NCBI GenBank assembly: GCA_963971405.1
Contig: OZ020487.1
Coordinates: 13,985,344 to 14,049,343 of the forward strand
Source of the DNA: Psococerastis gibbosa
Lineage: Eukaryota; Arthropoda; Insecta; Psocodea; Psocidae
Reading direction: 5' to 3'
Length of the DNA: 64,000 nucleotides
Positions 10,961 to 22,200 of the stretch are shown here, piece after piece. Numbering within the stretch: the stretch's first letter is position 1; each line of letters begins with the position of its first letter. A program made the translations under genes and the position numbers. Under the pieces are notes generated by a model. That model worked only from the letters and a program-made list of their open reading frames with translations. It was not told where the DNA came from and ran no database searches.

Positions 10961-11344
10961 ATGAAACCTTCACACTATACAGATACCTAAATCATGTGTG
11001 TAGACACACCTATACCTTGTATATATCGTATGCTATGGTATTATATGAGCTATACCCCTATACTGCACAGGCTGAACCAGTCTGTTTATTTCGATTGACA
11101 GGCTATGTGAGGGGCATAATATAATTATGTACAATTATGCCATCAACCTTCAAACGACAGTTAACAAACCAGTACAGCTTTCATTAAGTAAGTTAGGTCC
11201 TGTTGTGAAACCTGATAAGATTAAACTTTTTACAAAAACTTAGCATTAGGGTCTTAAGCCCGAAGCACCTTGCAACAGAGGACGATTGTTTAGTAAACTA
11301 CATTATGTTCGCTGTCCGCCGTGTAGGCCTATTTCGATATTGCC

Positions 11345-12215
11345 TATAATGTCCTTCCTCCTCCGTAATGTCGCGTCCCGGCTTAGGGGGGGGGGGGGTC
11401 GCCCGAACCCATTTCCTGAACTCGCCTCTAGCTATGGCTATTTAACACCTTGAACTTGTTTTCCTTCTTGTTCCGGCGCCTTGTTTAATCCTTTTTATTT
11501 TTATTTAATGGGGTACAGGGTGTTACCTATGTGCACTTAAGTCTATTATTGGGCCTATTGTGCCCCTTACAGCAGAGTGGGTATCTAGATCGCTTCACTT
11601 CCTCGAGGCATATCTCCCTCAGGAGAGCCAGGATCTTGGCGGGGGTTTAGAAGCGGTAGGTATAGGTCTTTTACATGACTGTAACTGCGAGCTTCCCAAG
11701 CACTCTTCGTGCGCTTGTATCACAGTGAAGGAGGATCTTCTCGGGGTCATCCGTTCCTTCATTGCAGAATCTGCATGCTTTAGACTCTCTGACACCTAGG
11801 CCTATATGTTAGTCAGATGTCCATTCTAGTTGCAAAGCCCAGAGAGGTAGGCCTAGTTGGTATATACTGTAGTTGTCTCCCCAAGAGACTCCAGATATTT
11901 AATCCCAGGACCAAAGACACCTAGGCCTGTTCTTGGTTTTGACTTTGTACGTCCTAGCCTAGAGCCATCAGTATAAACCACTTGAATGTGTGACTATTGG
12001 GAATTCCTGCTGGTTCGCAGTATTTTTTCTAACCTGACGCCATCGTCGGTGCACACCCAAAGGCCGTCTTTGGTCTCAGTGGTGAAAGGATTGGCCGCTA
12101 AATGTTTCCACTTTGCGTTGCCCAGGGTACGCCCGATCGGTTTTTTATCCACGGTTTTTATAGGGCCTAGATAGTGTATCTTCGGGGAGGCTCCTTTCCT
12201 GTACCACGTGTTCAA
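11345..12215 (-). mobile_element. LINE fragment with RNase H and zinc knuckle, minus strand
   Basis: The minus strand has YTDGSRLG-like sequence at about 11985-11965 (RNase H strand with the catalytic Asp), then RTGLGVFGPGIKYLESLG, and CRFCNEGTDDPEKILLHCD, a CCHC zinc knuckle typical of LINE C termini. The 3' UTR has accccattaaataaaaataa. A related copy on plus is 45240-45832. Frameshifts break the ORF. Confidence 0.75.
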
Positions 12216-12831
12216 TATCGGTTCCTCCTATAATCTTTATGAATTTATAAGAGGAAAAGTGATCAATTTTATGTCGTGCTAGAAATGATGAGACAACTTT
12301 TCAGTAAAGTATATACGAACATTTTATTAACTTTTAGAAAAAGCGATTTAATAGCCCTGGTTTCATAAATGGCCGTCAGGTGTAGCTAAATCGCAGCCGG
12401 TGCCCGGGGGCCCGGCAGCATTATGAGGTGTGCCGTTCCTGTTTTTTTCAGGAGCTTGCGTTACCAGTTCCAATGATTCAAGAGTAAGTAGCCTATATAA
12501 CTATTTTCTATGGTATATAACTGACCGTCAGTCTGGATAATGCATGGATATCCCCATTTTGCATTGCGTTCCTCAAGAACCTAATATTTTTGTATCCGGG
12601 AGCCGTTGCAACTAGTTCCTAGCTGAAGAACCGTTCTTAAGAACGGTTCCAGTAAGAACGACCCACCTCTAGGCAGCACATAGACATAGTAAAACTGTAG
12701 ACTCATCGTAAACATTCGGGTTGCAGCCGCTTGACTTCGGCTATTTCCGTAGTATAGGTGCAGTTTGAGTCTTTTGCCATTTGATACCATGTTAACATTT
12801 TATTTTTTATTTGATTATTTAAAGATTATTT

Positions 12832-13215
12832 AGAGCGGAAAATCATGCCAGCTAACCAGCAATATTTTTATGCAGAACTTGGAGTACTTTTAATTTACAT
12901 TTTAAACAATATTTTTAGCAAAGTTTTCCCTACTTTTAGATAAAAATAAATTTTTTTAATGCAGATCTTTCAGTACTTTTAATTTAAATTTTAAACAATA
13001 TATATAATAAATGTAAATAATAAATATAATTATATATGAAACAACAAAGAAAATTATAAAGAAAACATATAATAAAACTATAAATTTGAATTTCCCGCCA
13101 AAATGCACTTATGAGTGGGCGTGGTCGTGGCTTCAGTCCTCCAGCACGGCCGAAATACGACATGGTGGCTCCATAGTTTTATTAGCTCCATGAGGCAGCA
13201 TGCTGCATGCAGCAT
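12832..13215 (-). repeat. dispersed repeat, inverse of 22518-22790
   Basis: Shares gcagatctttcagtactttt, gaaacaacaaagaaaa, atttcccgccaaaatgcact and gcttcagtcctccagcacgg with the inverse of the later copy at high identity. Both carry two AT-rich stretches. Coding potential is absent. Confidence 0.75.
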
Positions 13216-13534
13216 GGCCAACTTGTCACTTGTGCTTGTTTACATAAACAAATAAAACCAAACTTTCCTAAAACTTGCACTACTAAAACTAAATACTATA
13301 AGCCTGGAGATTTTTTAAACTTATTTCAAAGTAAATTGTAAAACCATTCTCTTGTCTCTGCTTAAAGTGATTGACTTCAAATACTAATCAGCTACTATGC
13401 ATTATCAAACCCAACTCGGTGAACCAGCTTAAATCTAAGGTATTGCTAATTTAATCTGCTGTATTTCTGTAGGCCATCGCATCTTTTCATTATAGTGGCG
13501 TCTGTAAGCAATTTATTTATAACACTAGGAAGGT

Positions 13535-15263
13535 CCTAGGTTAAGCCTGCCATACCTCCCGGTTTACCCGGGAGGCTCCTGGTTTTCAGTCCAATCTCCC
13601 GGCTCCCGGGTGAATGTTGTCGGGAGGCTGTATTCTCCCGGTTTTGGAAAATCTCCCTGTTTTTCTAAGACATGAAATTGAGTGATGTAATTTTACGATT
13701 AAGTATGCCTATAAATTTTAATCGATGAATTGTGTGCAATTTTATTCATCGCCTGTAAATTCTAATCTCCGCAAAACCCCACTATTTCAGGCCTGTTTTT
13801 CACAATTTTCCAACTACCTACTTAATTCCAGAGGCGGACGCAGCGACCGGCACTGCGGGCAATTGCCCCCCCCCCCTTTGGAAGGCAGTTATATTCTTTG
13901 CCTCTAAATATTTGTCCCGGGCCCCCCTCGTGCACAATTGTATTAATTCCCTGTAATATAGAAACCTTGTCCTTATTGCTCTGAAAATTAGTAAAACGCT
14001 AATATTTCAGCCCTATTTTTCAAATATCTTCTCCCGCGGGTGAGACCCCCGGGCCCCCATCATATCCTCCGAACCCTCTGGCTCATGCGCAAAGGGCACT
14101 AAGGTCGTTAATGTAAAAGCTGCGTTCGTCCATGGGAACGGCTTTCCCCATTTTATACACCTTTATGAAAATGGGTGGAGGGGCGCCAAGTTATACACCG
14201 CCCCTTCGAAAACCTATCGTACGCTATACTGACAAGTGCCTCCCCCTCCTTTCATGAGGTCTGGGACCGCCTCTGCTTAATTCATCGCATGTAAAACCAG
14301 AACGTTACTGCTATCAAAACGAGCAAAACCCCACTACATCAAGCCAATTTTTCAAAACATTTTAACCGGGGGAGACCCCCGGGCCCCCCTATGTGCAATT
14401 GTATTTTTCGCTTATAAAATCTAAATTTTACTGCTATCAGTATACGTAAAGCCCCATTATTTTAAGCCAAGTTTTACAAATTTTTCCACCGGGGGAGACC
14501 CGCTGGCCCCCTTGTTTGCCACTACTAACTTAGTATATTTATCGCCTGTAAAATCTGAACATAACTATTTACTGCTAACTAAATGCGTAAAACCACATTA
14601 ATTTAACCAATTTTTCAAAAAAAACTTATACCGGGGGAGACCCCCGGGCCACCTTGTGTGCAATTGTATTTTTCGCCTGTAAAATCAAATAAATGTACCT
14701 GCTATCAATCTGCGTAAAACCCCACTATTTGAGGCCTGTTTTTCAAGAATTTTCAACCGGGGGAGACCCCCGCCCCCCCTTGTTTCCAACTATAAATTTA
14801 CCTACTTCATTCATCGCATGTAAAATCGGAACGTTACTGCTATCAAAATGCGTAAAAGCACATTATTTTAAGCCAACTTATCAACAAAATTCTACCGGGG
14901 GAGACCCCCGGGCCCCCTTGTGAGCAGTTCTATTTTCCGCCTGTCAAACTCCGCTATTAAAATCTGAACGTTACTACTATCGAAGTGCCTAAAACCTCAT
15001 TAATTTAAGCCAATTTTTCAAAACAATTCTACCGGGGGAGACCCCCGGGCCCCCCTTATGTGCAATTGTATTAGTCGCGTGTCAAATCTAAATGTCTAAA
15101 AGCTGCGTACGTCCTTGAGAACGGGTTTCCCGTGGAGGCCCTCTATATTTTTGATGCTAACTTATTGCACTTGCCTAGATGTCGAAAAAAATAGGTATAG
15201 TGTATAATCCAAACTGAAACCTCCCGGTTTTTTGAAAAAACAATCTGGCAGGCTTAACCTAGG
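13535..15263. mobile_element. 1.7 kb element with 18-bp TIRs and internal tandem repeats
   Basis: A perfect 18-bp terminal inverted repeat: CCTAGGTTAAGCCTGCCA at 13535-13552 and its inverse at 15246-15263. The next bases at both ends carry cctcccggtt motifs. The interior holds the GC-rich tandem array 14030-15060. No transposase ORF, so non-autonomous. A second partial start of the same family (cctgccatacctcccggttt) follows at 15270-15330. Confidence 0.75.
14030..15060 (+). repeat. tandem array of 120-140 bp GC-palindrome units
   Basis: Blocks like accgggggagacccccgggc occur near 14034, 14368, 14490, 14631, 14757, 14894 and 15031. Between them are AT-rich arms (gtgcaattgtatttttcgcc, gtaaaatctgaacgttactg, cgtaaaaccccactatt). 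Each GC block is itself a palindrome able to form a hairpin. Related sequence occurs at 19750-19930. Confidence 0.85.
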
Positions 15264-15327
15264 TATAAGCCTGCCATACCTCCCGGTTTACCCGGGAGGC
15301 TCCTGGTTTTCAGTCCAATCTTCCGGC

Positions 15328-15387
15328 TCCTTTCTGTGTCGCCTTCCTGGTACCCGTTGTTTCTTAAGGAAGGCGACGCAGAAAGGA
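15328..15387. repeat. 20-bp inverted repeat hairpin
   Basis: tcctttctgtgtcgccttcc (15328-15347) pairs with ggaaggcgacgcagaaagga (15368-15387) at 19 of 20 positions, with a 20-nt loop. It lies between the TIR element and the Penelope fragment. Confidence 0.85.
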
Positions 15388-15459
15388 TCCTAAGGAAACA
15401 TGAACTCAAGAGCTTAGCACGGATGGTGTACGCAGGACAAGACGTTACCTAGGAGAACA

Positions 15460-16080
15460 AGCAGTGTGTCAAGATCCCGTTCATAGGAGAAGTCAGCATG
15501 AAAGTAGGAAGACTAATAACCCGAACTACTAACAAAGTTGTATCCTTTAGCTGCCCGCCCAACTTAGGAAAATTCCTCATCAACTGTAAGGATAAGGTTA
15601 ATAATAATAGGAAATCAGGGGTTTATAAAATTTCTTGTAATGAATGTAGTGCGAGTTACATTGGACAGAGTGGACGCAATTTTAAGTTTCAGTTACGTGA
15701 GCATAAAAATGCGATCGGTAAAAATGACTGTACCTCAGCTTTTGCGGACCACCTCTCAAGTAACTCGCACTCTTGTAATTTTGAAGATTTTAAAATTTTA
15801 CATTGTTGTAATAAAGGTAGACTATTAGACAAGTTAGAAAGCTTAGAGATTAGAAAGGCTATTAGGAATAACGAGGTTCTCACGAACGATATAATGTTTC
15901 AAACTGTATCCCCACTACTCGATTTATGTACTCAACCCCCGCCTCCACCTCCCACTCCCATCCCGTAGTATATAAGCTGGCGTTTTTTCATGTGTTGTTA
16001 GTCTGATGATGGATTTTATCCGAAACCGGTCACTATTAAAGTATTTTACTGTGGATCATTGCGTTCTTCATCCTCTACGC
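15460..16080 (+). mobile_element. Penelope-like element 3' part with intact GIY-YIG ORF
   Basis: The open frame reads IPFIGEVSMKVGRLITRTTN before the ATG at 15498, then LGKFLINCKDK, SGVYKISCNECSASYIGQSG and FKFQLREHK, ending at a TAG at 15966-15968. IP(F/Y)..G.S.K.GR and the GVY...YIG...R..EH order are the linker and GIY-YIG endonuclease of Penelope-like elements, which nick target DNA for reverse transcription. The tail is a proline run (QPPPPPPTPIP). After the stop comes ctgatgatggattttatccg and gaaaccggtcactattaaag, the typical Penelope 3' sequence. The reverse-transcriptase part is missing. Confidence 0.85.
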
Positions 16081-17985
16081 ATGATGTTCTCCAAGTTCCA
16101 CAAAGTCACCAAGGAAACTCCTACAAGGACTATTTATAATATATAATATAATATATAGGAAATATCCATTGCAGAGCTATTAAAAATGTCATTACTTGCT
16201 TTACTTTTTCCGCACCTTATTCCCAATGCCCTCTGGGTCTTGGTGTGAGAGTTAGGGGTGTTCCCTATCTGCCCAGATCTTTCTTGGTAGCGTCATCTTC
16301 GATGTTCCTCTTCTCTTGTTTTCTGGGACCCTTTTCTGGAGATGAGTTTCGCCTCACCTTTGGATAACCATAACATTTTAACAGGCTTTTTCCCTGACCT
16401 TGAGAGCAGTGTCGCATCCATTAGATGAAATACTCCACATTTTGATATCTGCTATGTGGCCGTCACCAAAACCGCTGGGCCACAGTCCCTGCACTTGTTC
16501 CTCTGGACGCCCTAACCAACCGTTCTTTGCACAAATCACAATCGATAATTATTGTGGCCAATCGGTGTTATATACGGGTACATTATAATATCCAATGAAA
16601 TTTCTGTAATTTGGATTGGATCTACTATTGAAGATGAATGAGATATTTTAATTTTTTGAACTAGTCTAGCTTTCGCCACCCTGTAGCAAGCATGAGCTTA
16701 TTAGCATTATTATATAATCGCCTAATATATATGTATTGTTTTTTTCAGTGTAGACTATTATCATTGGGCAACCTATCGCTCTGTGTAGTAACAAAAACTG
16801 GGCCTTCTTGATAAACAAGGTTGTATCAGAAAAAGGTTACCGTACATCATTTACTTGAAGAATTGGAGCAACAATTGCGATATTGCCTGCAGTTCATACA
16901 TTAGGTACCGTACTTATAAAACAGCTAGTCTACTAAATGGGTTTAGATTACATTATTACAATGCATGAGGTTTCTCATACCGCAGTTTATCCATTCAACT
17001 TTTGCTGCCTCTGATTCTAGATAGATCATTTGAGATTAGAAAACAAAATAGGTAAATATACCTGTTTTGGTATCTACCTACATTACATACAGTACCGTAG
17101 TTAGGACTTACCATTAGTACTGGGTATTAATGATTTATATGCCGACCTAATTTGTTTTGCGGTCAAACAGACAATATTGCAAATTTTCGGTTTTACCAAA
17201 TTTACCAAACAGTTAATAAGCAAAGTCCAAAGAGTCCATAGGGCAATGAGTGACTATGAAATGCTGTGAACAAGAAAATTACTGTTCCTGGCGCCGTGAA
17301 TGAAAATTTCCCAACCAAAAGTTTCTATATTTTAATGGAACTCATGGGGTATTCTATATAAATGATATATTATTAGTCCAATTAGGGGTCCGATCATAGC
17401 ACTATTATAATGGTTAAGCGAACATTTTGAACGAGCGTATCATCTATATCGTACACTTGCTTAAATTATGAAGCAGTCTAGTAGTAAATTATTATAATGA
17501 GTCGAATATATAAATTTACGATTCCCATCGTATTCTAGGCCGGGCCTATATTTTGCAATTCTCTACACTTCGTCTACGGAATGTCCTAGAAAATTTTCGG
17601 AAACCTCATTATTCATTGATATAATTACCTATGTCTAGGCTGAGCATAGATACTCTTTACTTCGGATTTATAATCATTCGAAGCCTAGAATTTTTTGAAT
17701 TTAGCGCCATTTCTCCTGCCACGTCTTTCCAAAACAAATGAATCATGAATGTTATGTTATAAAACAAGCAAGGCGGAGCTCGAGTTTTTGTTTGAATTTT
17801 CAGTTTTGAGATTTTTGTTTAATTATGTATTTCCTGAATTATTATTGAAGTCTCTTCTCATTCTGAACTGCGTTGGTAGGGTACCAATTGCTTGTTAATT
17901 TGAAATACGGTGGCTATCCATACATATTACCGGTATGTCGATCTTTGCTATTCATGGGTCATGGCCCATTGGTACTCTGTACCGG
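16080..17985. other. intergenic, mostly unrecognised
   Basis: Only the family H-like stretch at 16440-16580 is recognised. A TATA palindrome run occurs at 16138-16155. Otherwise nothing identifiable before the decayed reverse transcriptase. Confidence 0.5.
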
Positions 17986-17989
17986 GTGC

Positions 17990-18315
17990 CCGGAATGTCG
18001 ACGTCGGCCTCTATTTATGCGGACGACGCAAGTGGTGTCAGTGGACAGTACCGCTGATGACATAATTATTCGACGTTCCACACTCTGCTCTTGCTCTGCC
18101 TGTAGCCTAGCTATCTGCCTACAAAAAAACAGGCGTATCCTTAATCAAGGCAAAACCTAATTCATTGTCTCGCAATGTGTTCGCTTCCTGGGCCTCACAA
18201 TTGACGCCTTCCTCTTGATTCACCTCTATACAATAAGCTATGTGGTCCTATCTCTTCATCTAGGTACCGTATGTCCGTATCTACTTGCTCAGATATTTAT
18301 CATATCCGGTAAACT
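17990..18315 (+). pseudogene. decayed LINE reverse transcriptase fragment
   Basis: Three plus frames together give an RT palm-like order: SIYADDASGVSG (YADD catalytic box, about 18008-18040), then ADDIIIRRSTL and LQKNRRILNQGKT, then FIVSQCVRFLGLTIDAFL. This matches the fingers/palm order 'YADD - WA..N.L.LN..KT - FLG..ID' of non-LTR elements. Frameshifts separate the blocks. Confidence 0.55.
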
Positions 18316-18330
18316 CTGATAAGCTTAGAA

Positions 18331-18690
18331 ATGTATGTTTCAGTCTTTTTCAGTCCCTTTTATTCTCTCTCTTCAGGTGTAGGGCGAGGTTTTCGCCTCC
18401 AGAAGGGGGATGTGAGAGATCAGAGGGTATCATGTAGGCTTGTAGTTTTTCTGCTGAATTTGGTTAGCCTAGGCCCGGTAGGTACCATACACAGCGGCGA
18501 CACACTGCGGCGACTCGCTGAGAATTTTCAGTCAGCTGCAGAAGATTTCTATGAGCTGTCATGTTTTGGACGTGTCAAGGGGAAAGCCGTGCAGTCAGCT
18601 TCGCGCAAGGCTCAGAAATCTTCTGAAGTTTACTCTGGTTTTCTAACTATACCCACTTTCTACACAATAGAACAGTTGAGGCTATGATGC
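18331..18690 (+). repeat. DNA-element-like repeat related to 43508-44063
   Basis: Contains aggcccggta (18471), cactgcggcgactcgctgag and gcagaagatttctatgagct. The 43508 element reads aggcccggtacacatgg and tcagatgatttctatgatct at matching places. An open frame over this stretch is not similar to any protein I know. Confidence 0.45.
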
Positions 18691-19031
18691 ATGACTCTCC
18701 TTACAGCCCATCCTCTTACCATGCAGAAATTGTGTGTCGATTTTACTTCCAAATGTTATGCCTATACGGCTGTAGAATCTGGTAGTGTGCACAGCGTTGG
18801 CAGGGGAACATGGTGGGACATGATAACGCCCTGAAACGCGTTAGTGGAAAAAAAAACTTCCAAATGTTTCGTCAAAATCTGCATTTAGTGGTACTACGTA
18901 GTTTTCTTAGATTGTATATATCGGAGGCTCGGTAGCATCAGAAGCAACAACCAATTTTAACTAGTCTATTAATTTTACGTATATATTGATGATTTTGATT
19001 AATGCATTCTTTCAGTTTACAAACTGCTGCA

Positions 19032-19220
19032 ATGGGGACATCGTTCAGAATAATTGAACTCATTATCAGGTTCATAACACGCTTTTGGAGAAACCATACT
19101 GCCCCTTCTACTTACAGCCTGAATAAATTTAAGGGTCTCAATATAAATAATAACAATTTAGTGGAGTGTTGCCACGGAAAGACCCCCAGAGCTAGATTTG
19201 ATGAATTGATAGAACCTAAG
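19032..19220 (+). CDS. copy 2 proposed first coding exon
   Basis: An open stretch from ATG 19032 to donor gtaggc, 63 residues, leaving phase 0 as the next exon requires. It begins MGTSFRIIELIIRFITRF, alternating hydrophobic and basic residues like an amphipathic or membrane-associating helix, and ends ARFDELIEPK. A ttcag acceptor lies just before (19015) and the frame stays open back to it, so this may be an internal exon with the true start further upstream. Membership in the gene is inferred from phase, position and strand only. Confidence 0.5.
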
Positions 19221-22200
19221 GTAGGCTTGTTCATTCGTGCTTTACATTGATATGACCATATGATTGATAAAATGGGCGAAACACTTTGATGACTATATTG
19301 GCCGCTATTAGGCCTACACATAATTCACGTAGGGAAGTACTGCCTCAATCAATTACTATGAAGCTATGTGTATAGACGAACCTCATCTCAGGTGGCGGAA
19401 ATGCCAGGCTGCATACGTCTTATTCCTCTATATGATGTGGAATAAGGTAGGCAGCAGCCAGCCTGCAATAACGCTGGTTTATAAACTTATTCACAATTTC
19501 TCTATCGTTGTCACATGTGAGAGGTCTTTCTCTGTATAGAATTTGATTAAAAAACAAATTACGAACGACATTTCCTAAAGTGAGTCCGAGCTCTCTTTTC
19601 CCCGGGGGCGCCCCGTCCATTCGCCCCTTCCATTCGCCCCGTCCACTAAGCGAATAAGGCAACCACTTAATACCTTGCCCTTCAGTAGAAACTCACCATT
19701 TTGCGCCTATTTATTTAAAAGATTGTTTCCTATTTCCAGTTTTGTCAACAATGTTCTAGTCTGCAAAATCGAATATTTCTTGCTCACAAAATACGTAAAC
19801 CCCCACTATTTCAGGTCTATCGTTTCTAAAGGAGCGTCCGTCCAAGAAAACGGCTGTCCCATTTTCTATTTTTTTATGAAAATTGGAGGGGGCGCCAAAT
19901 AGTAAACCTTAGTAAACCTATCGTTACGCCACTGCCTTTAAGTGCAAATCACCAAAGAAAGATACAAATATAACGTCAGATGTATGGCAATTTGTATGGC
20001 GCTGGTGCATGTAGAGTATATGGTATAGAATTTTTTGATTGATATTTTACCTTACTATAGGCCTATATGAACTTAAAATGGCCCCTATTTAAAACAGATA
20101 GCCTGATTAATGTTAATACTAATGTATAAAAATGTGTTTTTCAGGAATTATTTATGTTACTTAAAGACATTGGCAAAAAGAGGGGCTTATCCCCTTCTCA
20201 AAAACTCTACTACGATGATCTTATTAAATTTTATTCAGCGAAGGAACCGACAATGAACAACTACTTTGAATACTTCAAGGAGTTAATACTCATGGAATAT
20301 TATGAAGAGCAGCAAGCTTTTGATTTGTTTAATCATACTAAGATTGTTGTTCACGTGGATCCGAATCCAAAAATCAAGCATGTAAGTCTGACAATCATGG
20401 GCAGATTCAGAGAGGGGGCGTGAGTTCGCCTCCCGAGATGGTTCAGGATGAAGCAGGACAATTCAATATATTGTAATTGGAAGGTACCGAAATAGTATGG
20501 AACCAACCCCCCCCCCCCCACACTGGAGAAATATTTCTGTTGGTCCGCCCTTGCGTTAATAACAGTATCGGAAATTTACCTGACGCTTGGGATGTAACTG
20601 ACAAAAATGGGAATCTCAAAGGATAGTTCAACATATTTCGTATCGGAGGCCATTTAAATAACGGAGTACTCTCCTATAGAGAATGCTACAGCCTTGCTGT
20701 AATCGGCGCAGCGCATTGCCTTACTTATGGAGTATTTAGTTTCCGCAATGTATGAGAACTCTGAGGTCGCCAGGTTCGGTTTGAGTTCTCCTACACCAGA
20801 GCGAGAGCTAAAATTTCAACTAGGCACACCTCTCCCTATAAGGTGGAGGTCAAGAAGAGCTTTTAATTTGTTGTGTTGGCTACTTTTCAGGTCCTGCTGT
20901 ATCTTCCTTTTGTGTACAAGGAACTAAATGTTCTAAAACACTGTCAAGTGGAATTCAAATTTTCATATAAGTATGATACATATTACGTAAGTATCGTCTC
21001 TATCAAAGTTTATAGCGGTAAAATGCTCCCAAGCCACATTTAATGTAGTCTTTTAAGAGGATATGCTACTTAGAAAATGAGAAGCCCAAAATTTGTTGTT
21101 TTTATCGACTTTTTATTTTTTATTTATTTTAATTCACAATGCAAGTTATTAAAGATTTGGCTCATGTAAGTTGTAGAAGACTACTTCATGCATCGTATAA
21201 GAGGAAATATTAAATTTTTTGTAGGCCTACCTTAGTTTTTTCTCAAATACCTGAGAGGACTAAAATTTCGCGTAATCTAGGATTTTTGGAAGAACTACAA
21301 AACCGTAAAATAAACCGTAAATAAAAAATCAAAAGTATTTAGGCTTATTTTGGGGTGCCAATTATCTACGTAGCATATCCTCTTAATAACAATTAATATT
21401 GAGCGATAAATTGTTATCAATGTTATAGAAGACAGAGTTGAAAGAATGCATGGGTACATAATATACCATTAAATACTATATGGAGGTCCAATATAGCAAG
21501 CAATGAGTCTGTTTGCAGAGCGAAGTAACGGAAATTGAAGTGAACGGAGCATTGGTAGTTCCAGCGGATCATGATTTGATTCGTCTTTGCCGTAGAGGAA
21601 GTCCCAAAGTCCGATTTTTGTGCTCGACTTATGGCACACAAGTTCGACTTGACTCTCTTCAAACTATTACTAAGGTATGTTAGTTGTATAGTATTAATAT
21701 CAGTCCATTTTAAGGGCATAGGCTTATAATACACAACAGGCTTTTATGTTTAACTTCTGACCAAAGTATAAAAGCTCAAGCTCATGTAAACATTTATATA
21801 TTTCTACTGTTAATATAATGAAATAAGATGTACTTTAATTTGTTACAATCCGGCCACTGTTTTCTTATTTTGGCCTGAAATTAATTATAAAAAAATCTGG
21901 CGACCACTATAAATATCAGTGTGTTGTATTTTGAGAGCAAATTGGACACCCCACTAAGAATGTTTTGTACAAGGCCGAATTTCACAAGGAATATCCAATG
22001 GAAAAAAAAAACAGCATTGAAAGAAATACTCTATAAATTTTGATACGTGATATGTGGCCGTCACTAACACCGATTGGTCACGGTTTCTCAGGACGCCCTC
22101 TCTGACTGTGTTTACACACGGCTCATTTACTGTGTATCAGCATGTACCGTAACAAAATGTAGAGGAGTATTTCTACTAAGGGATGTGATATTTTTATTTT

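Noticed and set aside
12451-12484. Mini-exon-like string after tttttttcag reading ELALPVPMIQ, faintly like the LFLNPSFPVPV part of the helicase motif V exon
   Set aside because: Only about 32 bp, with no neighbouring exons of a third helicase copy; chance is likely.
17873-18160. 95-residue open frame
   Set aside because: It crosses a frameshifted reverse-transcriptase remnant; the frame itself is not the coding one throughout.
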